A stretch of DNA of 31,016 bases, taken from positions 1-31,016 of the forward strand of contig JAFYAB010000010.1 in NCBI GenBank assembly GCA_017540945.1, given 5' to 3'. A program made the position numbers and the translations under genes. Positions 1-7,178 of this stretch are shown here, piece by piece. This stretch comes from Oscillospiraceae bacterium. GTDB lineage: Bacteria; Bacillota_A; Clostridia; Oscillospirales; Oscillospiraceae. Positions within the stretch are counted from its first letter, which is position 1; each line of letters starts with the position of its first letter. The notes below the pieces were generated by a model. The model worked only from the letters and a program-made list of their open reading frames with translations. It did no database searches and was not told the DNA's origin.

Positions 1-749
1 AGACCAAGGAAATGATCATCGCCGGCGTCTGCGACATTCACCTGTCCGTCATCATCGCCAAGCTGGCCTCCAAGTACAAGGTCGAGGCCGAGCTCCGTCC
101 CGCCAAGATCGCCTACCGCGAGACCATCAAGCGGAAGGTCGAGCAGCACGGCCGCCACAAGAAGCAGTCCGGCGGCCACGGCCAGTTCGGCGACGTCTAT
201 ATCCGCTTCGAGCATCAGGATGAACAGGAAGACATGATCTTCGCCGACGAGACCGTCGGCGGCTGCGTGCCCAAGAACTTCATCCCCTCCGTCGAAAAGG
301 GCCTGCGCAACTGCGTCAACAAGGGCGTGCTGGCCGGCTACCCCGTGGTGAACCTGAAGGCCACCCTGTACTTCGGCTCCTCCCACCCCGTTGACTCCTC
401 CGATATGGCCTTCCAGACCGCCGCGGGCATCGCCTACAAGGAGGGCCTGCCCCAGGCCGGTCCCACCATCCTGGAGCCCATCGCCGAGCTGAAGGTCTTC
501 GTGCCCGACTCCTACACCGGCGACGTGGTCGGCGACCTGAACAAGCGCCGCGGCCGCGTGATGGGTATGGGCGGCGGCGTCATCGAGGCCGAGGTCCCCA
601 TGGGCGAGATGAGCTCCTACGCCATCGACCTGCGCTCCATGACCCAGGGCCGCGGCTCTTACAGCATGAAGTTCGTCCGCTACGAGGAGGTTCCCCAGAT
701 GAATCAGGCTAAGATCATCGAGGAAGCCAAGAAGGACGAGGAAGAATAA
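1..749 (+). CDS. Elongation factor G-like translational GTPase, C-terminal part (5' end outside window)
   Basis: The reading frame is open from the window edge, so only the last ~248 residues are seen. They correspond to the C-terminal half of an EF-G family protein: the domain IV start (RETIKRKVEQHGRHKKQSGG, then HGQFGDV), the VPKNFIPSVEKGL segment, and the domain V part with GDVVGDLNKRRGRVMGM and EVPMGEMSSYAIDLRSMTQG. EF-G catalyses ribosomal translocation in the cytoplasm; domain IV mimics a tRNA anticodon arm. The HGQFGDVYIRFE wording looks more like the second, EF-G-like (FusA2-type) paralogues of Firmicutes than the housekeeping FusA, but the GTPase domain is missing, so the subfamily is an inference. 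The tail is acidic (KKDEEE). The gene ends in TAA and is followed 14 bases later by a strong terminator, so it is the last gene of its transcript. Confidence 0.9.
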   Translation, partial: TKEMIIAGVCDIHLSVIIAKLASKYKVEAELRPAKIAYRETIKRKVEQHGRHKKQSGGHGQFGDVYIRFEHQDEQEDMIFADETVGGCVPKNFIPSVEKGLRNCVNKGVLAGYPVVNLKATLYFGSSHPVDSSDMAFQTAAGIAYKEGLPQAGPTILEPIAELKVFVPDSYTGDVVGDLNKRRGRVMGMGGGVIEAEVPMGEMSSYAIDLRSMTQGRGSYSMKFVRYEEVPQMNQAKIIEEAKKDEEE

Positions 750-763
750 TCCCGATCTGCGTC

Positions 764-800
764 AAAACGCGGGAAGCCCACAGCTTCCCGCGTTTTTCTT
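764..800 (+). terminator. Intrinsic terminator after the EF-G-like gene
   Basis: A perfect 14-base-pair stem (764-777 with 783-796, loop CCACA) has a GC-rich core (CGCGGGAAGC) and ends in a T run. It sits 14 bases after the stop codon. The A run on the other side could make it work in both directions. Confidence 0.93.
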
Positions 801-1057
801 GTCTGCGGAGGGATTTCTACGATTCATACGAATATTTGATAAAAAAGTCAGAAACTTTTTTATCCGGCATCCACTTTCTGTGGTTGCCGCCCGGCGCAAA
901 GAGATGAAAAAGACCCAGAAGGAGCTGGCGGAACGGGCGGCGGTGGATTTCTGGCATGGGATGAAGTTTGCCGCCCTGGTCGCCGTTCTCCTTTCAGCGG
1001 CCGTGAGCGCTTCGCTCCGGGGATAGCCGCTCCGTTGTTTCCGCCTCCCGCTTCGTC
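801..1057. other. Gene-poor stretch between terminator and the C_GCAxxG gene
   Basis: I see no convincing gene here. It contains a perfect 10-base inverted repeat (GATAAAAAAG at 838-847 with CTTTTTTATC at 855-864) and a small palindrome around GAGCGCTTCGCTC near 1006. The possible short frames on either strand lack a ribosome-binding site or family resemblance. Confidence 0.5.
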
Positions 1058-1453
1058 TCAGAGCTTCCCCCGCTCCCGCAGGATCCGTTCCACCAGCTCC
1101 ACGCACTCAAAGACCAGCGCGTCGCAGTGGGGCTTCTTTTCCCGGCCCAGCTCCTTGTTGCGGCGCAGCAGATCCGCGCAGTCCAGCATGCTCTCGTGCC
1201 GTTCCCGGAGCAGCCCATAGTACTCCGCGGGATTGTCGATGCCGAACAGGCCCAGCACCACCAGGCCCCCCGTAATGGCGCCGCAGGCGGAGGCCCGTTT
1301 CAGCCCGCCGCCGAAATTCGCGCAGATGCCCAGAGCCTGGGCCTCCGTAAGGCCGGCGTCCGCGGCAAAGGGCAGCACCACCGACTGCCCACAGTTGTAA
1401 TGGGGCGTAACGATGGCCCGCAGTTCTTTCGCTCTGTCCAGATATTTGCTCAT
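1058..1453 (-). CDS. C_GCAxxG_C_C family protein (probable metal or redox-cofactor binding)
   Basis: This 131-residue protein fits the C_GCAxxG_C_C family of small cysteine-rich proteins, named after the conserved cysteines and a GCAxxG-like core. Visible are C21 (YNCGQSV), C44 (GICANFGGG), the core CGAITGG at 57-63, and C110 and C117 near the C-terminus. Members often sit near redox enzymes or transport genes; the molecular function is not established. Start: ATG preceded by GGAGG at a good distance. It is the last gene of a minus-strand cluster, separated from the upstream acetyltransferase by about 95 bases that hold a palindromic repeat, so it may be expressed less tightly with the rest. 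No membrane segment is evident. Confidence 0.85.
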   Translation of the reverse strand: MSKYLDRAKELRAIVTPHYNCGQSVVLPFAADAGLTEAQALGICANFGGGLKRASACGAITGGLVVLGLFGIDNPAEYYGLLRERHESMLDCADLLRRNKELGREKKPHCDALVFECVELVERILRERGKL

Positions 1454-1481
1454 GGTTTCCTCCTATGACATGTCGCAGTTG

Positions 1482-1548
1482 TGATGCCCCCTTCGGCCCG
1501 TTTCCCTGTCTCGTCAGGAGGGCAGCCGGGGGCATCGGTCCCTGCGGA
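1482..1548. repeat. Degenerate GC-rich palindromic repeat
   Basis: The segment 1530-1547 matches 16 of 18 bases of a motif found again at 11399-11417 and 15166-15183 (GGGCATCGGCCCCTACGG). Together with GATGCCCCC near 1482 it can fold into a long hairpin between two genes of the cluster. I take it as a worn copy of the repeat family described in the findings. Confidence 0.5.
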
Positions 1549-2052
1549 TTACAATTCCAGCGTCATGCAGTCCACGTCGTAATATTTCCCGCCGATTTTG
1601 AAGTACTTGGGGAAGGTGCCGTAGCTGGTAAAGCCGAACTTTCGGTAGAGGGCCTTGGCCCGCTCGTTGTCGGCCCGGACCTCCAGGGAGACCAGCTCCG
1701 CGCCGCTCTCCTTCGCAAAGGCCAGCATTCGCTCCATGAGGCCGCTGCCGATACCCCTGCCCCAGTAGTCCCGCAGAACGGAGATCGCCAGGTTGCGGCG
1801 GTGGGCCAGGCGCGGGTTGCCGTTGCCGTCCACACAGGCGTTGCCCACGATCTTCTCCCCGTCCAGGGCCAGAAAGAACCGGCTGTGGGGGTTCTTGGCC
1901 ATCCGCTCCAGCAGGGCCGTCTCCTGCTCCACCGTGAAGGGGATGCCTTGGGCGCCGAAGGTCAGATTGTCGGTCTCCCCGCCCACCTGCTTCAAATACT
2001 CCAAAAGCCTGGCCGCGTCAGCGGGTCCGGGCGTGCGATAGACGATCTCCAT
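1549..2052 (-). CDS. GNAT family N-acetyltransferase
   Basis: The 167-residue protein is a single GNAT fold, transferring an acetyl group from acetyl-CoA to an unknown amine. The acetyl-CoA-binding motif A is RDYWGRGIGSGLMERML, followed by the typical SLEVRADNERAKALYRKFGF strand-helix segment. A GTG codon at 2058 would abut the Shine-Dalgarno, so I choose the ATG at 2052, with GGAGGAGG about seven bases upstream. The start overlaps the 3' end of the next acetyltransferase gene by 35 bases, implying translational coupling. The two are different GNAT subfamilies and not a recent duplication. The substrate cannot be told. Confidence 0.88.
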   Translation of the reverse strand: MEIVYRTPGPADAARLLEYLKQVGGETDNLTFGAQGIPFTVEQETALLERMAKNPHSRFFLALDGEKIVGNACVDGNGNPRLAHRRNLAISVLRDYWGRGIGSGLMERMLAFAKESGAELVSLEVRADNERAKALYRKFGFTSYGTFPKYFKIGGKYYDVDCMTLEL

Positions 2053-2599
2053 AGCCACCCCTCCTCCGGTCGATTTCGTAGTCTTCCTTCCTCAGCTCCA
2101 TCTGCACCATGCCGTTCTCCACGCCGAGCTCCCGAAAGCCCACAGCCTTGTGGATGCGGCAGGCCGCGTCCCGGCTGGTCTCAAATTCGTTGTGCAGGCG
2201 CGAAATGCCGGCCACCCGGAAGGCCCGGTCCAGCAGCAGACGAAGACCTTGCTTTCCATATCCCTTTCCCCGCTCCGGGGCGTAGATCACGATGCCCATG
2301 TCCCACCAGTCCCGCTCCGGATTGTAGTGGAAATTCACGTCTCCCACAAGGGCCCCGTCGGCTTTGCGGCGCAGAAAGGCGTAGAAGCGTCTGGGCTCGG
2401 CACCGATCCAATTTGCTTGCAGGTCCAGCCATTCCTTCTCCGGCTCCGGGATGCAGCCGTCCGGTGGGAACCAGGGTGCGTTATAGGCCATCGTCGCCGG
2501 GTCGGACAGCATCTGCGCATAGAACCAGCCGTCCTCCGGCCTCGGAATATAAAGCTCCAGAGCCTCTGCCCAGAGCTCAAAGTCCTTTTGATCCGGCAT
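2018..2599 (-). CDS. GNAT family N-acetyltransferase, RimJ/RimL type
   Basis: The 193-residue protein resembles the RimJ/RimL-like acetyltransferases (Acetyltransf_3), which modify protein N-termini or small molecules. The lead is LELYIPRPEDGWFYAQML; the cofactor motif is DMGIVIYAPERGKGYGKQGL, followed by RDAACRIHKAVGFRELG. The ATG at 2599 has a strong AAGGAAGGGGGG ribosome-binding site. It lies 15 bases after the SPL gene and overlaps the following GNAT gene by 35 bases, so it belongs to the same transcript. No membrane or signal sequence is present. The substrate is unknown. Confidence 0.87.
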   Translation of the reverse strand: MPDQKDFELWAEALELYIPRPEDGWFYAQMLSDPATMAYNAPWFPPDGCIPEPEKEWLDLQANWIGAEPRRFYAFLRRKADGALVGDVNFHYNPERDWWDMGIVIYAPERGKGYGKQGLRLLLDRAFRVAGISRLHNEFETSRDAACRIHKAVGFRELGVENGMVQMELRKEDYEIDRRRGGYGDRLSHARTR

Positions 2600-2614
2600 C
2601 GGATCCCCCCTTCC

Positions 2615-3490
2615 TTATAGGGTCAATCTCGTCTGCTCCCAGGGCTCCGGCAGCTCCGCCATCCAGCGAAAGCAGGCCTCGGGACTGTGAAGCAGCTTGT
2701 GGGTCTCGCAGAATTCGTGGAACAGGGCCATCAGTCGGTCCCGCCTGGGGCTGGAAAGCTCGTTGGCGTTCCCGTAGGTACGGATATAGCGCTCCTTGAG
2801 GCCGGGGAAATGCCGGTCCAGGGCCGCGTAATAGTATTCCCGGTCCCCCTCCCGCAGGGTCAGGCCCATGTCGAAGCAGATGATCCCCTGTACCCCCGCC
2901 TCCGCGCAGGCCTCCAGAATGGCCGTGACGTTTTCTTCCCTGTCGTTGATCCAGGGCAGGATGGGCGTCAGCCAGACCAGGGTGGGGATGCCCCGCTCCC
3001 CCAGGGCCGCCAGCACCTCCAGCCGCCGCTGGGTGTTGCAGACCCGGGGCTCCAAAATCGCGCAGAGGGCCGGATCCCAGGTGGTGAGGGTCATCTGCAC
3101 CACGCACTTTGTCCGGCGGTGGATTTCCTCCAGCAGATCCAGGTCCCGGAGGATCCGGTCGGACTTGGTCTGAATCGCCGCGCCGAAGCCGTACTGGCAG
3201 ATCAGCTCCAGGCAGCGCCGGGTCAGGCCCAGCTCGGTCTCACAGTGCATATAGGGGTCCGACATGGAGCCGGTACCGATCATACAGGGCTTCCGTCGGG
3301 CCTTCAGGGCCGCCTCCAGCAGGGCCGGCGCGTTCTGCTTGACCTCGATGTCCTCAAAGGCATGGGTGAAGCCGTAGCAGCGGCTGCGGCTGTCGCAATA
3401 GATACAGCCGTGGCTGCAGCCCCGATAGACGTTCATCCCCAGCAGGCCCCCGCTGTTGTGCAGCAGACTTTTGGCTTCAATGAAGTGCAT
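2615..3490 (-). CDS. SPL-family radical SAM protein
   Basis: This 291-residue protein has the radical SAM cysteine motif CSHGCIYC (C25, C29, C32), which binds a 4Fe-4S cluster and cleaves S-adenosylmethionine. The pattern MNVYRGCSHGCIYCDSR and GTGSMSDPY is typical of the family related to spore photoproduct lyase (COG1533), many members of which are not true photoproduct lyases. The usual extra C-terminal cysteine of SplB cannot be assigned with confidence. Start: an upstream GTG (3499) overlaps the GGGAGG, so the ATG at 3490 with 7-8 base spacing is chosen. It lies 26 bases after the DUF6483 gene and 15 before the GNAT gene, in one operon. A DNA-repair or RNA/protein-modifying role is inference. 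Confidence 0.88.
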   Translation of the reverse strand: MHFIEAKSLLHNSGGLLGMNVYRGCSHGCIYCDSRSRCYGFTHAFEDIEVKQNAPALLEAALKARRKPCMIGTGSMSDPYMHCETELGLTRRCLELICQYGFGAAIQTKSDRILRDLDLLEEIHRRTKCVVQMTLTTWDPALCAILEPRVCNTQRRLEVLAALGERGIPTLVWLTPILPWINDREENVTAILEACAEAGVQGIICFDMGLTLREGDREYYYAALDRHFPGLKERYIRTYGNANELSSPRRDRLMALFHEFCETHKLLHSPEACFRWMAELPEPWEQTRLTL

Positions 3491-3516
3491 GGACGCCACC
3501 TCCCGGGCAAATGAAA

Positions 3517-3903
3517 TCAGAGCCCCAGTACGCCGGTATCATAGCCGTAGGCGGCGCAGAGCTCCTTCAGGCCGCTCAGAATCTCCTCCCGGGAGAAGTC
3601 TGCTCTGCCCAGGGCTTCATCGCTCATCCCGTTGAGCGCCTCGTAGAAGCCCAGGCCGGCGGGCAGGGCCTCCGGGTCGCCCTCCTCCACGGCGGCGAAC
3701 AGCAGATTCTCGGCCTCGCCCACCCGCCCCGCCTCCAGCAGGGCTCCCAGCCGGAAGCTCAGGGTGTTGGCGTCTCCCGGCTCGGGCTGTTTCGTTTCCA
3801 GATGATAGTCGCTGCGGAGCTCTGCCCCCTTGCCCAGGAGCAGGGAAAACACGTAGCGCGTGATGGTCTCAATCTGCCGCATCAGCCAGTCCTGCCGATA
3901 CAT
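3517..3903 (-). CDS. DUF6483 family protein
   Basis: The 128-residue protein begins MYRQDWLMRQIETITRYVFSLLLGK, the hallmark start of a small Firmicute family of unknown function (DUF6483). The rest is helical and acidic, with a repeat-like helix pair (LEAGRVGEAENLLFAAVEEGDPEAL) that may be TPR-like. No membrane segment or enzymatic motif is visible. A longer frame extends upstream to 3978, but the ATG at 3903 has GGAGGCGAGG just before it and matches the family's start. It is the first gene after a good promoter at 3950-3978 and probably leads the five-gene cluster down to 1058. Confidence 0.82.
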   Translation of the reverse strand: MYRQDWLMRQIETITRYVFSLLLGKGAELRSDYHLETKQPEPGDANTLSFRLGALLEAGRVGEAENLLFAAVEEGDPEALPAGLGFYEALNGMSDEALGRADFSREEILSGLKELCAAYGYDTGVLGL

Positions 3904-3949
3904 CGCCCTCGCCTCCGCTTCGGCGGTCCGGTCCCGCCTGTTTTTTCCC

Positions 3950-3978
3950 ATTCTACCACAAAGCGGCTCCGGATGCAA
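3950..3978 (-). promoter_or_regulatory. Sigma-A-type promoter of the DUF6483-SPL-GNAT cluster
   Basis: On the minus strand there is TTGCAT (3973-3978), a 17-base spacer and TAGAAT (3950-3955), with an extended TG one base before the -10 box. It lies about 45 bases upstream of the DUF6483 start. Confidence 0.75.
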
Positions 3979-4318
3979 GCTCCCGCGGCCTCTTTCTGCG
4001 GCCCGGAGCTTCGGACTGTCGAAGAAGCGGCGAAGCAGGCAGGACAGTCAGGCATGAAACAGAGCGCCAGCAGCGTGGAACAAATGCAAAAAACACGGCG
4101 CAGAGTTGTTTCGCCCCGTCGAAGCGCTCGGAGCTCGACACGCTTCGACGCGGCGGAAGAAGTCTATAGACAGTTTTTTACAAGCCCTCCCTGCAGGCGG
4201 GTTCTTCCGGGCAGCGCGGCACCGGAGGCATGCCTTGTGCAGGAATCCGCGTCCCCGCCGTTGAAAACGGGAAAGCGCAGCTTTTTTGCAGGAAGGGATA
4301 GCTTTTTTCGGAAAAGCG
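3979..4318. other. Gene-less region between divergent DUF6483 and lgt promoters
   Basis: About 340 bases without a gene that I can support. It contains an inverted repeat CGTCGAAGCG (4117-4126) with CGCTTCGACG (4141-4150) and otherwise scattered sequence. A frame runs through it on the plus strand but starts inside a neighbouring gene's antisense strand and has no family resemblance. Confidence 0.5.
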
Positions 4319-4327
4319 TGCTATAAT
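4319..4327 (+). promoter_or_regulatory. Extended -10 promoter of lgt
   Basis: TGCTATAAT is a consensus -10 box with the extended TG motif. No good -35 hexamer lies 17 bases upstream, as is usual for extended -10 promoters. The lgt start follows about 45 bases later with AAAGGAGG. Confidence 0.72.
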
Positions 4328-4372
4328 AGCGGATACTTGAACGAGATAACGCTTTTGAAAGGAGGCGGCAAT

Positions 4373-5395
4373 ATGTATTTTGACGCTGACGCGATCTCCT
4401 TCCCCGGGTTGGGGATCCAGGAGATCAATCCACCCCGGACCCTGCCCTTCTCCATCTTCGGCAAGGAGATCTATTTCTACGGGCTGATCATCGCCCTGGG
4501 CTTCCTGCTGGCCATCCTCTACGCAAGGAAACGGGCCAAGGAGTTCGGCACCGATTTTGACCGGGTGACGGACGCGATCCTTTTCGCGGTTCCCATGGCC
4601 ATCATCTGCGCCCGGATCTACTATGTGGTCTTCCGGTGGGACAACTACAAGGACAATCCCATCTCAGCCCTCTACATCTGGGAGGGCGGCATCGCCATCT
4701 ACGGCGGCGTCATCGGCGCCATCCTGGGCCTGCTGCTCTTCGCCAAGCTGAAAAAGCAGAAGCTTAGCCCCTATCTGGACATCATGGCCCTGGGCCTGCT
4801 GATCGGCCAGTGCATCGGCCGCTGGGGAAACTTCTTCAATCGGGAGGCCTACGGCGCGGAGATCTTCAACGATTTCTTTCTGCGCATGGGGCTGACGGAC
4901 CGCTTCGGTGTGCTCCGCTACTGGCACCCCACCTTCCTCTATGAGTCCGTCTGGAATCTGATCGGCTTCGTGCTGCTGCATTGCCTGTCCAAGAAGCGGA
5001 GGTACGACGGCCAGACCTTCCTGCAGTACCTGGCCTGGTACGGCCTGGGCCGGTTCTGGATCGAAGGGCTGCGGACCGATTCCCTCTATCTCTTCGGCAC
5101 CGGCATCCGGGTGAGTCAGCTCCTGGCGGGCCTCAGCTTCCTGTTGTCCGTGGGCGTGATGCTCTATATCCGCCTCTACAAAAACCCGGACGGCAGCGGA
5201 ATGCTGGTCAATCAGGCAGCCAAAAGCGGGGAAGCGGAAACGGAGGAAGCGGATGCGCATGTGGAATCCGCCGCAGATGCCCCTGTGGAAGACGCTGCAG
5301 ATACCCCTGTGGAAGAAGATGCTGCAGATACCCCAGTGGAAGAAGATGCTGCAGAACCTGCCGAAGACGCAGATGTCTCTGACAGCGCTGAATAA
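4373..5395 (+). CDS. lgt: Prolipoprotein diacylglyceryl transferase with a long acidic C-terminal tail
   Basis: Lgt moves a diacylglyceryl group from phosphatidylglycerol to the lipobox cysteine of secreted prolipoproteins, at the outer face of the membrane. The 340-residue protein shows several membrane helices (about 33-52, 66-86, 107-125, 136-147 and later ones) and the Lgt signature GRWGNFFNREAYG at 149-161. WEGGIAIYGGVIG matches the first conserved motif. The ATG at 4373 has AAAGGAGGCGGC upstream. Typical Lgt proteins have 250-300 residues; here the last ~50 residues are an acidic, alanine-rich tail with a nine-residue repeat (AADTPVEED), presumably cytoplasmic and disordered. The OppA-type lipoprotein at 23050-25041 would be a substrate. 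Convergent with the gene at 5451. Confidence 0.95.
   Translation: MYFDADAISFPGLGIQEINPPRTLPFSIFGKEIYFYGLIIALGFLLAILYARKRAKEFGTDFDRVTDAILFAVPMAIICARIYYVVFRWDNYKDNPISALYIWEGGIAIYGGVIGAILGLLLFAKLKKQKLSPYLDIMALGLLIGQCIGRWGNFFNREAYGAEIFNDFFLRMGLTDRFGVLRYWHPTFLYESVWNLIGFVLLHCLSKKRRYDGQTFLQYLAWYGLGRFWIEGLRTDSLYLFGTGIRVSQLLAGLSFLLSVGVMLYIRLYKNPDGSGMLVNQAAKSGEAETEEADAHVESAADAPVEDAADTPVEEDAADTPVEEDAAEPAEDADVSDSAE
5270..5360 (+). repeat. 27-base tandem repeat inside lgt
   Basis: Two near-identical 27-base units (5294-5320, 5321-5347), preceded by a 24-base variant (5270-5293) and followed by a partial unit, encode the repeated peptide AADTPVEED in the Lgt tail. The copies differ at single bases, so the array is prone to copy-number change. 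Confidence 0.8.
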
Positions 5396-5401
5396 CCAAA
5401 A

Positions 5402-5447
5402 CCCATCAAAAGGGCCCGCGGATTGCTCCGCGGGCCCTTTTGATGGG
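5402..5447. terminator. Bidirectional terminator between lgt and the coiled-coil gene
   Basis: A perfect 21-base-pair stem (5402-5422 with 5427-5447, loop TTGC) has a GC core flanked by AAAA on one side and TTTT on the other. It lies between the stop codons of two convergent genes, seven bases after lgt and three bases after the minus-strand gene, so it can serve both. Confidence 0.92.
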
Positions 5448-5450
5448 CGA

Positions 5451-5954
5451 TTATTCCTCGGGCTTGGCTTCCTCGGCGGGAGCTTCGGGGGTGATGTCGT
5501 CCACCACCTCAAAGACAGCCGCCTGGACCTCCTCGGCCTTCTCCTCCACGCCGTCCAGCTTGGACAGATCCTTTTCCAGCTCGTCAAGATCCTTGTGCAG
5601 CTGTTCCAGCTCCGCGTCCAGATCCGGCACGGGCTCCTCCTCCGGAACAGGCTTGGCAAAGGCGGCCTTGGCCTCCTCCACCTCGCCCCGCAGGGCCTCG
5701 ATGTTCTTGGCGGCCTCGGTGATGGCGTCGCAGAGGGGCAGATACTCGGCGTCGTCCGGCTCCTCGCCGGTGATAAAATCGCGGTAGTAGAGCTTGCCCA
5801 GCTCCAGGTAGGCCTTCTTCTGCTTCTCCTGTTCGCTGAGAATGCTGATGTTGGACTTGGTAACGGAAGCAGCGCTCTTGGTCACACGGGTCGCTGCCTG
5901 CACTGCGTCGGCAACCAGGCCCTTCAGGGCTTCCAGACTATCGTTCCATGCCAT
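5451..5954 (-). CDS. Hypothetical coiled-coil protein
   Basis: I do not recognise a family with a known role. The 167-residue protein begins MAWNDSLEALKGLVADAVQAATRVTKSAAS, an amphipathic alanine-rich helix, then has a charged middle and a long predicted coiled coil (LDAELEQLHKDLDELEKDLSKLDGVEEKAEEV, about residues 110-142). It ends in an acidic low-complexity tail (APAEEAKPEE). No signal peptide or membrane span is seen, so it is probably cytoplasmic. The start at 5954 has AAAGGAG at a good distance; a longer frame upstream overlaps the promoter. Similar small proteins in Clostridia are annotated as hypothetical. Confidence 0.75.
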   Translation of the reverse strand: MAWNDSLEALKGLVADAVQAATRVTKSAASVTKSNISILSEQEKQKKAYLELGKLYYRDFITGEEPDDAEYLPLCDAITEAAKNIEALRGEVEEAKAAFAKPVPEEEPVPDLDAELEQLHKDLDELEKDLSKLDGVEEKAEEVQAAVFEVVDDITPEAPAEEAKPEE

Positions 5955-6003
5955 GATGCTATCTCCTTTCAGTCGGTGGGTGTTTGAGTGTCCGTCTGTC
6001 TGC

Positions 6004-6012
6004 ATTATACCA
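6004..6012 (-). promoter_or_regulatory. Extended -10 promoter of the coiled-coil gene
   Basis: On the minus strand the sequence reads TGGTATAAT, a consensus -10 with extended TG, about 50 bases upstream of the ATG at 5954. No strong -35 box is visible. It lies just after the stop codon of the upstream gene (6049). Confidence 0.68.
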
Positions 6013-6048
6013 GAGCTTTCGGAAATTGGAAGACATTGGGAAGAAATT

Positions 6049-7056
6049 TTACAAAAAATTCGCAGGCCGTTCATTTTGCTCCGGTCCCTGGACAGGAGCG
6101 GGGTCCCTGGGCTTCAGGGCCAGTACGACGCCCAGCGCGGCCAGAAGAACAACGGTGGCGCAGATGCTGGCCTGGGGGCCGTAGATCCCGCCGGTCAGCA
6201 GCGGCCGATAGGGATCCGCGTCCAGGTCCGCCAGACGGATGCCGGTGTGGGCTCCCGCCTCCGCCGCGTCAAACAGGAAGCTCGAAGCGAAAAACCAGGC
6301 GCCGCGGAAGGCGCAGGCACCCCAGAGATTCCCACGCTTGAGCACCCAGATCCCCAGAAGCAGAGCCAGCAGGAAGCTGTTGAGGCCGCTGATGGAGAAC
6401 AGGGTACTGTCCGCCTGAAAAACCGCGGGGAGCAGCGCGGACATCACCAGGGCAAAGATTACCGGATAGCGGGCGCCCACGGAGGGAGCAAAATAGCCGT
6501 GGAGCAGCAGCTCAACGGAGCTCCCCTGCACGGCGCAGCCCAGCAGGGCCAGCAGCACCAGCAGCAGCATCCGTCCCGAGGGATCGACAGGCGCCAGGCG
6601 GAAGCCCTTCACCCCCACTCCCAGGGCAAGGACCGTCAGAAAGCAGAGCAGTCCCGCCGCCAGGCCCAGCAGGGATTCTCTCAGGACTCCCGCTTTGCCC
6701 AGGCCCATGGAGGCCAGATCCCGCTTTTGGAAGCGTTTGCAGTAGATGACGGCGGCAAGGCCCATGGTGAAGGTGGCGAACAGGGACACCAGAGCCATCC
6801 AGTCGGGCATCCGCTCCATCATGGCGATTACCATACTCTGGGGGGAGGCGCCGGAGAAAAAGCTTGTCATCAGATCCTGCCCCTGCTCCCCCAGCATCCA
6901 GGCGGACAGGGGAACGGCCAGGATCAGGGATTGCGCGATGGTGGAGATCAGATAGAGCAGCAATAGGATCAGCATTTCCCCGAACAATGAGAATCGGGTC
7001 TTGCACTGGGCCGCAGCATCCGCCCAAAACCGGGGCTTCGGCAGCATTTGATTCAT
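6049..7056 (-). CDS. CPBP-like intramembrane protein with degenerate active site
   Basis: The 335-residue protein has about eight hydrophobic segments (near 27-50, 87-105, 127-148, 163-178, 197-214, 225-240 and near the end) and the overall look of the CPBP (Abi/CaaX) family of intramembrane glutamic proteases. The usual EExxxR motif reads VELLLHGYF (residues 181-189): one glutamate (E182) and the GY remain, but the first glutamate is V and the arginine is H. The expected histidine after the second motif is replaced in SALLPAVFQAD, and the third motif reads CAFRGAWFFA. It may therefore be a non-proteolytic relative. ATG at 7056 with ACAGGAG upstream; it has its own promoter at 7085-7113. The family assignment is an inference from pattern only. 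Confidence 0.65.
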   Translation of the reverse strand: MNQMLPKPRFWADAAAQCKTRFSLFGEMLILLLLYLISTIAQSLILAVPLSAWMLGEQGQDLMTSFFSGASPQSMVIAMMERMPDWMALVSLFATFTMGLAAVIYCKRFQKRDLASMGLGKAGVLRESLLGLAAGLLCFLTVLALGVGVKGFRLAPVDPSGRMLLLVLLALLGCAVQGSSVELLLHGYFAPSVGARYPVIFALVMSALLPAVFQADSTLFSISGLNSFLLALLLGIWVLKRGNLWGACAFRGAWFFASSFLFDAAEAGAHTGIRLADLDADPYRPLLTGGIYGPQASICATVVLLAALGVVLALKPRDPAPVQGPEQNERPANFL

Positions 7057-7084
7057 GTCGGTTCTCCTGTATGATTTTTTATTT

Positions 7085-7113
7085 ATTATGCCACAAGCCC
7101 CGCCCGGTGTCAA
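7085..7113 (-). promoter_or_regulatory. Sigma-A promoter of the CPBP-like gene
   Basis: On the minus strand TTGACA (7108-7113), 17 bases, then CATAAT (7085-7090). The -35 box is perfect. It lies about 30 bases before the ATG at 7056. Confidence 0.85.
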
Positions 7114-7178
7114 TCATTTTGCGTTTCGTGTTTTTATTTTCGCTACGCATTGACGCGGACGCCTCCGGAAACGCCCCT

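Noticed and set aside
799..1026. 75-codon plus-strand frame with a hydrophobic C-terminus
   Set aside because: It starts with TTG inside the terminator T run, without a ribosome-binding site and without family resemblance.
762..1106. Possible gene on the minus strand (about 114 codons) after the EF-G-like gene
   Set aside because: It overlaps the EF-G terminator, has no ribosome-binding site, and its protein is Arg/Ser/Ala-rich, as expected for a shadow frame in GC-rich DNA.
3511..4326. Long plus-strand frame through 3979-4318
   Set aside because: The first half is antisense to the DUF6483 gene and the remainder has no start signal or known family.
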